Below are positions 34,890 through 42,279 of a DNA stretch of 64,000 nucleotides, in pieces. Under the pieces are notes generated by a model. The model was not told the DNA's origin, searched no databases, and saw only the letters and a program-made list of their open reading frames with translations. Every line of letters starts with the position of its first letter. The stretch's first letter is position 1. A program made the position numbers and the translations under genes. The DNA lies in assembly GCA_902506565.1 (NCBI GenBank), contig LR732703.1, positions 4,140,709 to 4,204,708 of the forward strand. Reading direction: 5' to 3'. This DNA is from Burkholderiales bacterium 8X (GTDB lineage: Bacteria > Pseudomonadota > Gammaproteobacteria > Burkholderiales > Burkholderiaceae_C).

Positions 34890-35750
34890 TCAGCGGCAGA
34901 TCATGCCGATCGACTCCGGCGCTGCGGCTTGCGAAGCACCGTCGGCATGCCCGCGCGGCAAAGCGGCGTTGGAGCCGGACGCAGGGTCCTCCGGATCGCC
35001 CTCGCGCCGTGCGTACAAGCTGGCCAGGTCGTCTCGCGTCACGTCTGCACTGGCACGGTCGAAGGCCACTCGGCCGTCGCGCAAGCCGACCAGGCGCGGA
35101 AAGTGCGCCATGGCCGCATCCACCTGGTGCAGGGTCGCGATCAAGGTGATGCCTCGTTCCTTGGCGAGCTCGACGAGCGCAGACAGTGCCTGTGCGGCAT
35201 GGGCCGGGTCGAGCGCGGACAAGGGCTCGTCGACCAACCACAGAGTGGCCGGCGAGACCAGGGCGCGAGCCAGTGCGACCCGTTGCCGCTCGCCGCCCGA
35301 AAGCCGGTCGACGCGAGCGAACAGCTTGTCGCCGAGGTCGAAGCGATCGAGTGCCTGGTGCGCTGCCGGCGCATCGACCGGGTACAGCAACGAGCGAAGG
35401 CTGGTGGCGAGGCTCCAGGCCGGCAGCCGGCCAGCGAGCACGGCCGTCACGACCCGCTGACGCGGCGGCAAGGGCGGTGTCTGCGGCGCCAGAAAGAGTC
35501 GGCCGCGCAGGCGTTGCAGCATGCGAGGGCGCAGCGACCAGGCATCGACCCCATCCAGCATCAAGGCGCCGGCAGACGGCTCGAGTGCGGCGGCGGCCAC
35601 CTGCAGCAGCGTGCTCTTGCCGGCGCCCGATGGCCCGATCACCGCCAGTTGCTCGCCCGGCTGCACCTGCAATGTCAGGCCGCGCAGCGCTGCGACACCT
35701 CGCGGCGCGGCCGGATGGCGTGCCTCGATGCCGCGCAGCTCGACCTTCAT
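34890..35750 (-). CDS. PhnC-like ABC transporter ATP-binding protein (putative selenate uptake)
   Basis: The 286-residue ATPase has Walker A GPSGAGKSTLL, Q-loop (FLAPQTPP), ABC signature LSGGERQRVALARAL, Walker B LWLVDEPLSALDP and the H-loop (TLHQVD), all in canonical order. The C-terminal about 40 residues are a low-complexity tail. It energises the two PhnE-like permeases downstream and follows the binding-protein gene by 37 bp. PhnC-type ATPases are specific to phosphonate-like importers; the selenium link is contextual. Confidence 0.9.
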   Translation of the reverse strand: MKVELRGIEARHPAAPRGVAALRGLTLQVQPGEQLAVIGPSGAGKSTLLQVAAAALEPSAGALMLDGVDAWSLRPRMLQRLRGRLFLAPQTPPLPPRQRVVTAVLAGRLPAWSLATSLRSLLYPVDAPAAHQALDRFDLGDKLFARVDRLSGGERQRVALARALVSPATLWLVDEPLSALDPAHAAQALSALVELAKERGITLIATLHQVDAAMAHFPRLVGLRDGRVAFDRASADVTRDDLASLYARREGDPEDPASGSNAALPRGHADGASQAAAPESIGMICR

Positions 35751-35787
35751 GCCGCCTGCCGGCTTCGGCCTTCGGCTGCCGCCGCCA

Positions 35788-36666
35788 TCACAGCAGCCCG
35801 GCGCTCTTCGCCGCGGCCTCGATGCCCTTGTAGTTCTCGGCCCGGCTCGGAACGAAGCGGGTCGCGCGCTGCAGGTCGAGCACCTCCTTGCCTTGGGGCG
35901 TGCTGCGGTCGAGCGCGAGCAGGGCCTCGGTCAACGCGGCGCGCTGCGCCACCGGCATCTCGGCGCTCACGGTCCAGTTGTAGTCGTAGTAGGTCGGCGT
36001 GGTGAAGAACACCCGCACCTTGGTGGTATCGACCTTGTTGTCGGCGACGAACTTTTCCCAGACCGAGATGTTGAGCGCACCCGCCTGCACCTTGCCGCCT
36101 GCGACCGCGGCGATGGTGGCGTCGTGCGCGCCGCTGTAGGCGACCCGGCGGAAATCCTTGTCCGGATCGAGCCCGGCCTGCAACAGGAAGCTGCGCGGCA
36201 TCAGGTGCCCGCTGGTCGAGCTCTGTGCGCCGAAGCTCACGTCCTTGCCCTTCAGGTCGGCCAGCGAACGGATCGCCGGATCGCTCGTGATGAACACCGA
36301 CCGGAAGCGCTCATCTTCCTCCCGCTGCACGATCGGGATCACCTTGCCGCCCGACCGCGCCGACGCCTGCACGAACGTGAAACCGCCGAACCAGGCCAGG
36401 TCGACCTTGCGGTTGATCAGGGCCTCGACCGAGGCGGCGTAGTCGGTGACCGGGGTGAACTCGACCTTGGTGCCGAGCTTCGACTCCAGGTACTTGATGA
36501 GCGGCGCAGCCTTTCGGGCCAGCTCGGTCGGCGACTCGTCCGGAATCGCGGTCACCCGGAACACCTTCTGCTGCTGCTGAGCGTGCGCATGAAAAGGCAT
36601 CAGCACGGCGAAGAAGAGGCAGGCGAACATCCAATGAAGGACGCGAGATCGGATCGGTGCGGGCAT
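35788..36666 (-). CDS. PhnD-like periplasmic binding protein, putative selenate ABC transporter substrate-binding protein
   Basis: The 292-residue protein has a signal peptide (hydrophobic MFACLFFAVLMPFHAHAQ) and the PhnD-type fold: VTAIPDESPTELARKAAPLI, VDLAWFGGFTFVQASARSGG, KGKDVSFGAQSSTSGHLMPR, and AYSGAHDATIAAVAGGKVQAG. Homologues of this kind encoded next to selD are commonly named putative selenate-binding proteins. It is the promoter-proximal gene of the transporter operon, 110 bp from and divergent to selD, so shared regulation is likely. Phosphonate, phosphite or another oxyanion remain possible ligands. Confidence 0.88.
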   Translation of the reverse strand: MPAPIRSRVLHWMFACLFFAVLMPFHAHAQQQQKVFRVTAIPDESPTELARKAAPLIKYLESKLGTKVEFTPVTDYAASVEALINRKVDLAWFGGFTFVQASARSGGKVIPIVQREEDERFRSVFITSDPAIRSLADLKGKDVSFGAQSSTSGHLMPRSFLLQAGLDPDKDFRRVAYSGAHDATIAAVAGGKVQAGALNISVWEKFVADNKVDTTKVRVFFTTPTYYDYNWTVSAEMPVAQRAALTEALLALDRSTPQGKEVLDLQRATRFVPSRAENYKGIEAAAKSAGLL

Positions 36667-36776
36667 GGCGGGAAGCTTGAAAGAAGGTTTGGGAAAGCCG
36701 GGGAGCCGGCATTAGAACTCGAACCGGCGAGCCCGGAGCCGCCTCGGGCGTTTTCCACGCGCGCCATACTTGGCCC

Positions 36777-37922
36777 ATGACCATGAACACAGGACCCGAT
36801 CGCGGCGACGCTCTTCCGTTTCAGGCGCCAGGTGCGATCGCTCCGCAGCCCGCGATACCAGCCACGCCGCGCAGCCACCCGCGGCTGACCTCGCTTTCCC
36901 ACGGCGGCGGCTGCGGCTGCAAGATCGCTCCCGGCGTGTTGAGCGAAATCCTGAAGAGCACCAGCCGGATGCCGATGCCGCCCGAGCTGCTGGTCGGCAT
37001 CGAGACCGCGGACGACGCGGCCGTCTACCAGCTGACGGACGATATCGCGCTCATCGCCACCACCGACTTCTTCATGCCGATCGTGGACGACCCCTTCGAG
37101 TTCGGCCGCATTGCCGCGACCAACGCGATCAGCGACGTCTACGCGATGGGCGGCAAGCCGATCATGGCGCTCGCGCTGGTGGGCATGCCGATCAACGTGC
37201 TGCCGGTCGAGGTCATCGGCCAGGTGCTGGCGGGCGGCGAATCGGTCTGCCGCGCGGCCGGCATTCCGATCGCCGGCGGTCACACCATCGATTCGGTCGA
37301 GGCCATCTATGGACTCGTCGCGATGGGCGTGGTGCATCCGGGCCGCATCAAGCGCAACTCGGATGCGCGGCCCGGCGATCGCCTGGTGCTCGGCAAGCCG
37401 CTCGGCGTCGGCGTGCTGTCGGCGGCGCTCAAGAAAGAGCAGCTTTCGGCCGATGGCTACGCGCGGATGATCGCGACCACCACCCAGCTCAATACGCCCG
37501 GTCCGGAGCTGGCCGCACTCGACGGCGTACACGCGATGACCGACATCACCGGCTTCGGCCTGGCGGGACATGGGCTCGAACTGGCGCGGGGCGCGAAGGC
37601 CGCCATCGCGATCGACTGGGGCCGCGTGCCGCTGCTCGATGGCGCGCGCGAGTTGGCCGAACAGGGTTTCGTCACCGGTGCATCGCAACGCAACTGGGCC
37701 GGCTATGGGTCGGAAGTCCTCTTGCCGGAGGGCTTTGCCGCCATCGACCAGGCGCTGCTGACCGACCCGCAGACCAGCGGCGGCCTGCTGGTGTCGTGCG
37801 ACGCTTCGGCCGTCGATGAGGTGCTGGCCGTCTTCAGGCGACACGGCTTCGGCGCAGCCGCCGAGATCGGCGAAGTGCTGCCGGCAACGCAAGAGACGCA
37901 GCGCCTCGTGCTCAGGGCTTGA
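36777..37922 (+). CDS. selD: Selenide, water dikinase SelD
   Basis: The 381-residue AIR-synthase-like enzyme makes selenophosphate from selenide and ATP, the Se donor for selenocysteine and 2-selenouridine. The Gly-rich catalytic loop reads GGGCGCKIAPGVL: a cysteine occupies the catalytic position, so no selenocysteine recoding is needed. Further family blocks are DDAAVYQLTDDIALIATTDF, NAISDVYAMGGKPIMALAL, GGHTIDSVEAIYGL, MTDITGFGLAGHGLE and LLTDPQTSGGLLV. The N-terminus is about 30 residues longer than in E. coli SelD. An alternative ATG lies at codon 3. selA and selB are not in this window. Confidence 0.95.
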   Translation: MTMNTGPDRGDALPFQAPGAIAPQPAIPATPRSHPRLTSLSHGGGCGCKIAPGVLSEILKSTSRMPMPPELLVGIETADDAAVYQLTDDIALIATTDFFMPIVDDPFEFGRIAATNAISDVYAMGGKPIMALALVGMPINVLPVEVIGQVLAGGESVCRAAGIPIAGGHTIDSVEAIYGLVAMGVVHPGRIKRNSDARPGDRLVLGKPLGVGVLSAALKKEQLSADGYARMIATTTQLNTPGPELAALDGVHAMTDITGFGLAGHGLELARGAKAAIAIDWGRVPLLDGARELAEQGFVTGASQRNWAGYGSEVLLPEGFAAIDQALLTDPQTSGGLLVSCDASAVDEVLAVFRRHGFGAAAEIGEVLPATQETQRLVLRA

Positions 37923-38090
37923 AGCCCGCCTTCGGCGTGGCCCGGCCGATCAGCCGAAGCAAATAGACCATCTTGGGGATTTCGCTTTGCGGCGAATCCT
38001 GCAAGATCAATCGCCTTTGCCCTGGCGCCCGCGCCGGTAACGAAGCGCGGCCGCGATCCGATCGGTGCCGCGCCCACCAAGGAGACGAGG

Positions 38091-39851
38091 ATGAAGTCGC
38101 TGCGAATCCTGTGCGTGCATGGCGTTGGCCGGCATCCGACCGGCGGCCCCTGGGAAGGCGAGTGGCAGAAGTCGATCGCCGAGCCTTTGCAAAGCCTCGA
38201 CGCCGAAGTGCAGCCGGAAATCGAGTTCGTCTACATGGACGACATCTTCGACCAGTTCAAGATCTCGGCACTCGACGTGCTCGAGGCCATCGGCAAGCTC
38301 GGCTGGAGCGGTGCGACCTCGATCTTCCGGCGGCCCAAGGCGCTTGGGGACGACATCCGATGGTCGGCCGGCATGGTCGTGCAATGGGTCGAAAACGACA
38401 AGCTGCGCCGGCTCACGCGCGACCGGGTGACTGCGCGCATCAAGCAGTTCGATCCGCACCTGATCATTGCGCACAGCCTGGGCACGCTGGTGTGCTACGA
38501 CGCCTTCACCACGCCCGCCGGGCAGCAGCTGGTCGCCAAGCGCCGGCTGGTCACGGCCGGGTCGCAAATCGGCAATCCGTTCGTGGTCGGCAACTTCGCG
38601 ATGGGTCGGCTGAGCCCGCTGCCGAATGCCGACTTCTGGTATCACCTCTACAACAAGGAAGACGACGTCTTCACGGCGGAGATCCGGCTCAACGCGCCCA
38701 ACTTCGTCCAGATCGAAACCTTCTTCGACATCGACGGCGTGGCCGACCACGACGTCACCGAATACATGCGGCACGGCCGCACCGTCTCCACCGTTTGGGC
38801 CGACGCCGTCATGGCGCTGCGCAACCAGCCGCTCGCCCGCCGCATCAACATCAAGGACAAGCCGACCAAGCGCGCCTTGCTGGTCGGCATCAACGAATAT
38901 GCGGACTCGAGCCAGAACCTCGAAGGCTGCGTCAACGATGCCTTCTTGATGAGCGCGATGCTGCAGGAAAGCGGCTTCGCGGCCGAGGACGTGCGGCTGC
39001 TTCTCAACGAGCGGGCCACCTGCGCCAACCTGGTCGACCGCCTCGGCTGGCTGCTCGAAGGAGCGAAGGCCGGCGACACCCGCTTCTTCTATTACAGCGG
39101 GCACGGCGCGCAGCTGCCGACCTACGGCCCTGACGAGCGGGTCGACCGGGTCCAGGAAACCTTGGTGCTGCACGACTTCGATTGGACCGCCGGCCGCGCC
39201 TTCACCGACGACCAGTTCCACACGATGTACAGCCAGCTTCCGTACGAGCTGCAGTTCGTCGCCATGTTCGACTGCTGCCACTCCGCCGGCATGACCCGTT
39301 CGGGTGGCCGCCGGGTGCGCGGCATCGACCCGCCGGACGACGTGCGCCATCGCCTGCTTCGGTGGGATGCTGCGCGGGAAATGTGGGTGCCGCGGCAATT
39401 CGAGCAACCCAATCCGGCCTTCGACAAGAAGTTCAATGGCGCCAACACCCGTACCCGAACGGCGAGCGGCACCGGTGCCACGATGGTGACCCATCGCCTC
39501 GGCCAGGCCATGGACCTTCGCCGGCAGGAACGCAGCACGTTCAAGCGAGAGGCCAAGCGGCTCGGACACATGGGGCCCTATTTGCCGGTGCTGATCTATG
39601 CGAGCCGGGACGATCAGTTCTCGTATGAGTACCAGCACGGCGCCATTGCACACGGGGCGTTCACGTACAGCCTGGTCAAGGCACTGCGCAATTCACGCAA
39701 GGCGAGCAACAGCAGCAACAAGCAGCCGATGAGCTTCGAGGCGCTGGTGAAGCAGGTGGGGTTGGAGCTGAAGGAACTGCAGTACGAGCAGGAGCCGACA
39801 CTGGTGGCGCCGACCTCGGTGAAGAAGATGGCCGTGCCGCTGAAGGCCTAG
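38091..39851 (+). CDS. Alpha/beta-hydrolase-metacaspase fusion protein
   Basis: The 586-residue protein joins two enzymes. Residues 1 to about 255 are a lipase-like alpha/beta hydrolase (ILCVHGVGRHPTGGPW; nucleophile elbow AHSLG with Ser129). Residues about 262-585 are a caspase-fold peptidase (PF00656): RALLVGINEYADSSQNLEGC, the catalytic His338 in FFYYSGHGAQ and Cys396 in FDCCHSAG, both dyad residues intact. Bacterial metacaspases cut after basic residues and often act in stress, death or antiphage roles. Pairing with a hydrolase suggests one domain senses or activates the other. It has no signal peptide or membrane segment. It ends convergently with an XRE gene with a 4-bp overlap. Confidence 0.85.
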   Translation: MKSLRILCVHGVGRHPTGGPWEGEWQKSIAEPLQSLDAEVQPEIEFVYMDDIFDQFKISALDVLEAIGKLGWSGATSIFRRPKALGDDIRWSAGMVVQWVENDKLRRLTRDRVTARIKQFDPHLIIAHSLGTLVCYDAFTTPAGQQLVAKRRLVTAGSQIGNPFVVGNFAMGRLSPLPNADFWYHLYNKEDDVFTAEIRLNAPNFVQIETFFDIDGVADHDVTEYMRHGRTVSTVWADAVMALRNQPLARRINIKDKPTKRALLVGINEYADSSQNLEGCVNDAFLMSAMLQESGFAAEDVRLLLNERATCANLVDRLGWLLEGAKAGDTRFFYYSGHGAQLPTYGPDERVDRVQETLVLHDFDWTAGRAFTDDQFHTMYSQLPYELQFVAMFDCCHSAGMTRSGGRRVRGIDPPDDVRHRLLRWDAAREMWVPRQFEQPNPAFDKKFNGANTRTRTASGTGATMVTHRLGQAMDLRRQERSTFKREAKRLGHMGPYLPVLIYASRDDQFSYEYQHGAIAHGAFTYSLVKALRNSRKASNSSNKQPMSFEALVKQVGLELKELQYEQEPTLVAPTSVKKMAVPLKA

Positions 39852-40318
39852 GGAGTCTTGGCCTTGGGCGTCTCGGACGCCTGCTCCAGCATGTTGAGCA
39901 TCTGGAATTGCGAAGACTGCGTCGAGTCAGAAATGCCGAGTGCCAGACTCGTGGGGAAGGACAGCAGGTCGACGCCGCCTTCTTCGACCTTCTGGACGAA
40001 GCCCTTTTCGCAACCGATCTTCTCTTCGAGGTCAGCCTGGCTGAGTCCGGCGGTGCGCCTGATCATTCCGACGTACCGCGCCACCGGGATTCTTGGCGGG
40101 TGCGGCACGGTGTTCACGTCAAGCACCTGGTAAATCGACACGCCCAACACGGTGCACAAACGAAAAGCGGCTCTGATCGAAATGGCGTCGATGAACGCCT
40201 CTGCACGGTCCTCGATGTCCGTCACCTTCTCTACCGCCAACTCGGCTCGCCGCGCCACCTCTCGGTCGCTCAAACCCATGGAAGCCCGGGCATGTCGGAT
40301 GTGGTGGTGCGCGTTCAT
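39848..40318 (-). CDS. XRE-family regulator with two helix-turn-helix domains
   Basis: The 156-residue protein contains two Cro/C1-type HTH units: residues about 5-60 (IRHARASMGLSDREVARRAE) and about 82-125 (VGMIRRTAGLSQADLEEKIG, GFVQKVEEGG). A good AAGGGAG ribosome site precedes the ATG. Tandem XRE domains are unusual in short stand-alone regulators. It is convergent with the hydrolase-metacaspase gene with a 4-bp overlap. Regulation of that gene is possible but not shown by the sequence. Confidence 0.8.
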   Translation of the reverse strand: MNAHHHIRHARASMGLSDREVARRAELAVEKVTDIEDRAEAFIDAISIRAAFRLCTVLGVSIYQVLDVNTVPHPPRIPVARYVGMIRRTAGLSQADLEEKIGCEKGFVQKVEEGGVDLLSFPTSLALGISDSTQSSQFQMLNMLEQASETPKAKTP

Positions 40319-40811
40319 GATCTCCCTTGCTCCCGTATCAGACGGGTAGTGAATTGAAGGTAGCCGATCGCTCGGCTGACGAGGCGCGGATGGTCTTACA
40401 GAGTTGGAAAGAGCATGGCGTTTGAAGAGGAAGAATCAGAATTGAATGAAGAGTCACTGGCTATTTGCATACTTTAGATTGAGGGTGGGCATTAACTAAC
40501 TGATGTGGGTTAGATCAGCATGGTCTTACAAGGGCCGGCGTCCAGAAGCCTTGATGCGCGCGAAGGTGCGGCCCGTCCGATCAGTTCTCTGACACCATTG
40601 CTTCTTGCTCCGTCTCTTTTCCCCTCCGGCCTCCTCGAGGCTCACTTCGAAGCGAAGCGGCAAGCCATGCCCGCGCCATCGCCCTTGCGCTAGTCTGGGC
40701 AGCGCCGCGTATTACGGAAGTGAGATCAGCGTAAGGTAGGCAGGTATACCTTGATCAATCCGGGGCAGAGACAGCGACCGTAGAAGGAATTAGGAGACCG
40801 AACTGCGGAGC
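40319..40811 (+). other. Non-coding stretch between the XRE gene and RHS remnant locus
   Basis: In 493 bp I see no coding frame with family-like sequence, no RNA gene and no clear terminator. A weak inverted repeat (AAGGTA at 40733-40738, TACCTT at 40747-40752) lies near the RHS side. Confidence 0.5.
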
Positions 40812-41222
40812 TTAATAGTGTTTCCAATACTTCGGCGGAGGCTGATCGCGCGGATCGTTCGAGTAAACCTCCAGATAGGCCGCTCGTGGGGTGGCACCAT
40901 TCTCGGGAACTCTGCAGTCAACATACCAGGCCCGCGCAACGACGCCCAACTTAAGTCTTTCGACACGATCGTCACCTCCAAAGGCAGTGTAGTAAACACC
41001 AGTTTGAGGAAGTCCGATGCGCTGGCGCCCCTTCTTGGTTTGGAGTTCGATCTGCAAGCTATTCATGGCTATTACCCTGCCGACCACATTCGGATTGCTG
41101 GTACCGGGACGAAATGTATCCGGCCAAGGAAGCGTGCACGTGGCGCTGCTTACGCATGTGACATTCCAGCAAATCATCACGAGCAACAACCCTCGCAACA
41201 CAGCTACTTTTGAAGCGCCCAT
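40812..41222 (-). CDS. Putative secreted immunity protein for the displaced RHS toxin module
   Basis: The 136-residue protein has a signal-peptide-like N-terminus (LRGLLLVMICWNVTCVSSA) and an exported domain with cysteines (ATCTLPW, WYVDCRVPE). It starts 2 bp after the stop of the toxin-like fragment at 41225-41450 and is co-oriented, the usual toxin-immunity layout. A periplasmic immunity protein would fit a toxin that attacks the cell wall, as that fragment suggests. I do not recognise a named family. An upstream in-frame GTG at 41231 is an alternative start. Confidence 0.55.
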   Translation of the reverse strand: MGASKVAVLRGLLLVMICWNVTCVSSATCTLPWPDTFRPGTSNPNVVGRVIAMNSLQIELQTKKGRQRIGLPQTGVYYTAFGGDDRVERLKLGVVARAWYVDCRVPENGATPRAAYLEVYSNDPRDQPPPKYWKHY

Positions 41223-41224
41223 TC

Positions 41225-41450
41225 TTACCACCTTGAATACGGGATCGATTGACCAAGGTTCACCTTTTTCCAGGCTTCAGACTTTGCACACAACGCATCC
41301 ACATCTGCATTTTGAGCGCGTGTGCACCCGAAAGTTGGCACCCATCCTTGTTGCGGATCGAGTGGGCTGCCCAGACCCGACCCGCCACCGTGAATCCAGC
41401 GTGAACGCCCATCGGTCGTGCGCCACTTGGCAGTGCCAAACTCCTTCGAG
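41225..41450 (-). pseudogene. Displaced RHS C-terminal toxin end, L,D-transpeptidase/Tlde1-like
   Basis: The open frame reads SKEFGTAKWRTTDGRSRWIH, GGGSGLGSPLDPQQGWVPTF and GCTRAQNADVDALC before the stop. His in RWIHGGG and Cys in FGCTR resemble the catalytic His/Cys pair of YkuD-like or DUF2778 (Tlde1) peptidoglycan-acting effectors. It is cut at its 5' end by an inverted RHS core copy, so the frame has no start and is unlikely to be translated as it stands. Followed directly by the secreted putative immunity gene. Confidence 0.5.
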
Positions 41451-41570
41451 TTCGCGCAGCTGTGGCAGCCCGCGGCGAGCGATGCGCAGAGGCTCGGCAC
41501 CGTCTTCACCTACGACGAGCAGGGAAGCTTCATCGCGGAGACCGGCACGGGTGGGGCGAACAGCACGCAG
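41451..41570 (+). repeat. Inverted copy of RHS core (120 bp), partner of 43096-43215
   Basis: On the plus strand this encodes FAQLWQPAASDAQRLGTVFT and DEQGSFIAETGTGGANSTQ, identical except at a few bases to the minus-strand RHS core at 43096-43215; I count 116 of 120 matching positions. It interrupts a minus-strand RHS toxin remnant, in the wrong orientation to be part of it. The two copies form a 120-bp inverted repeat separated by about 1.5 kb. Confidence 0.85.
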
Positions 41571-41574
41571 GCAT

Positions 41575-41800
41575 TGCGCAGGGTTCGCGCGGCCTCTTGG
41601 CCAAGGCGAGAATCCGCCTTCTGGAACTTCGCGTCCGCTAGGTCCCCAGTTGTGCGGGTGCGGTTGACCTCGCCCGTGATCATGATCCCAATCGGTGTCC
41701 ACATAGATGACTCTATTGAGTCGTCCGACGGTCCGATCGGATCATTCTGGCTGTACCGGCCCAGTTTGGCGTCATAGCTCCGAAAGTAGTTGTAGTACAT
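41575..41800 (-). pseudogene. RHS core end fused to a displaced toxin piece (degenerate, frameshifted)
   Basis: On the minus strand it begins MYYNYFRSYDAKLGRYSQND and PIG, the closing motif of an RHS repeat-associated core. The continuing sequence makes better sense after a frame change: RVIYVDTDWDHDHGRGQPHP and HNWGPSGREVPEGG, a His-rich stretch that may come from another toxin module. The core start is missing, and the 3' end abuts the inverted RHS copy. Together with the piece at 41225-41450 it looks like a displaced orphan C-terminal cassette. Confidence 0.55.
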
Positions 41801-41842
41801 CGGCCACGGCGCAAGTGTTGATAGAACTGGGCTCCCCTGGAA

Positions 41843-42277
41843 TTACCCTGGCGAAAGCGCATCAACAGTAATCTCGACAGGCAACCCAAGCTTTGAGAAT
41901 GCGGAGCTAGCTGTTGAGTCAAGCATGAAGCTGATACTTGAATGCTCATCCGCTTTGACTTCAGCTACAAGATGTACATCGATCCAGACGTTCTCTGCAT
42001 GTGGCAGGACATGGAGGCTGTCTACCTTCGGCAGAAATACCTTGGCAAGTGCGTCAGCATGTTGATTCACGCTCAAGGCGAAAGAAGAACTTCGACTGCG
42101 CCACTCCCAGAGGCCAATTTTTGCGGTGACGCTCTTACCGGAAGCGAAGTTCTGAATATCTCCCTTGCGTTTCGATGAATGAGGCTTGATCCCTAAGACC
42201 TTCGTGATCTCGTCCGGATCGAGTGAATCGCCCGAGACCACGAGCGTAAGTGAAACTCGCATTTCCGCGCCTTTCAT
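41843..42277 (-). CDS. DUF4279-like protein, putative RHS immunity protein
   Basis: The 144-residue cytoplasmic protein has the DUF4279 pattern: VSLTLVVSGDSLDPDEITKV then LGIKPHSSKRKGD, and central GLWEWRSRS. DUF4279 proteins are predicted immunity proteins of polymorphic toxins. It starts 2 bp after the RHS stop codon on the same strand, which supports neutralisation of that RHS C-terminal domain. Met6 is an alternative start. Confidence 0.72.
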   Translation of the reverse strand: MKGAEMRVSLTLVVSGDSLDPDEITKVLGIKPHSSKRKGDIQNFASGKSVTAKIGLWEWRSRSSSFALSVNQHADALAKVFLPKVDSLHVLPHAENVWIDVHLVAEVKADEHSSISFMLDSTASSAFSKLGLPVEITVDALSPG

Positions 42278-42279
42278 GG

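Noticed and set aside
33203-35750. Phosphonate import and degradation operon
   Set aside because: No C-P lyase, PhnF or phosphonatase genes are adjacent, and selD is; the PhnCDE label reflects family only.
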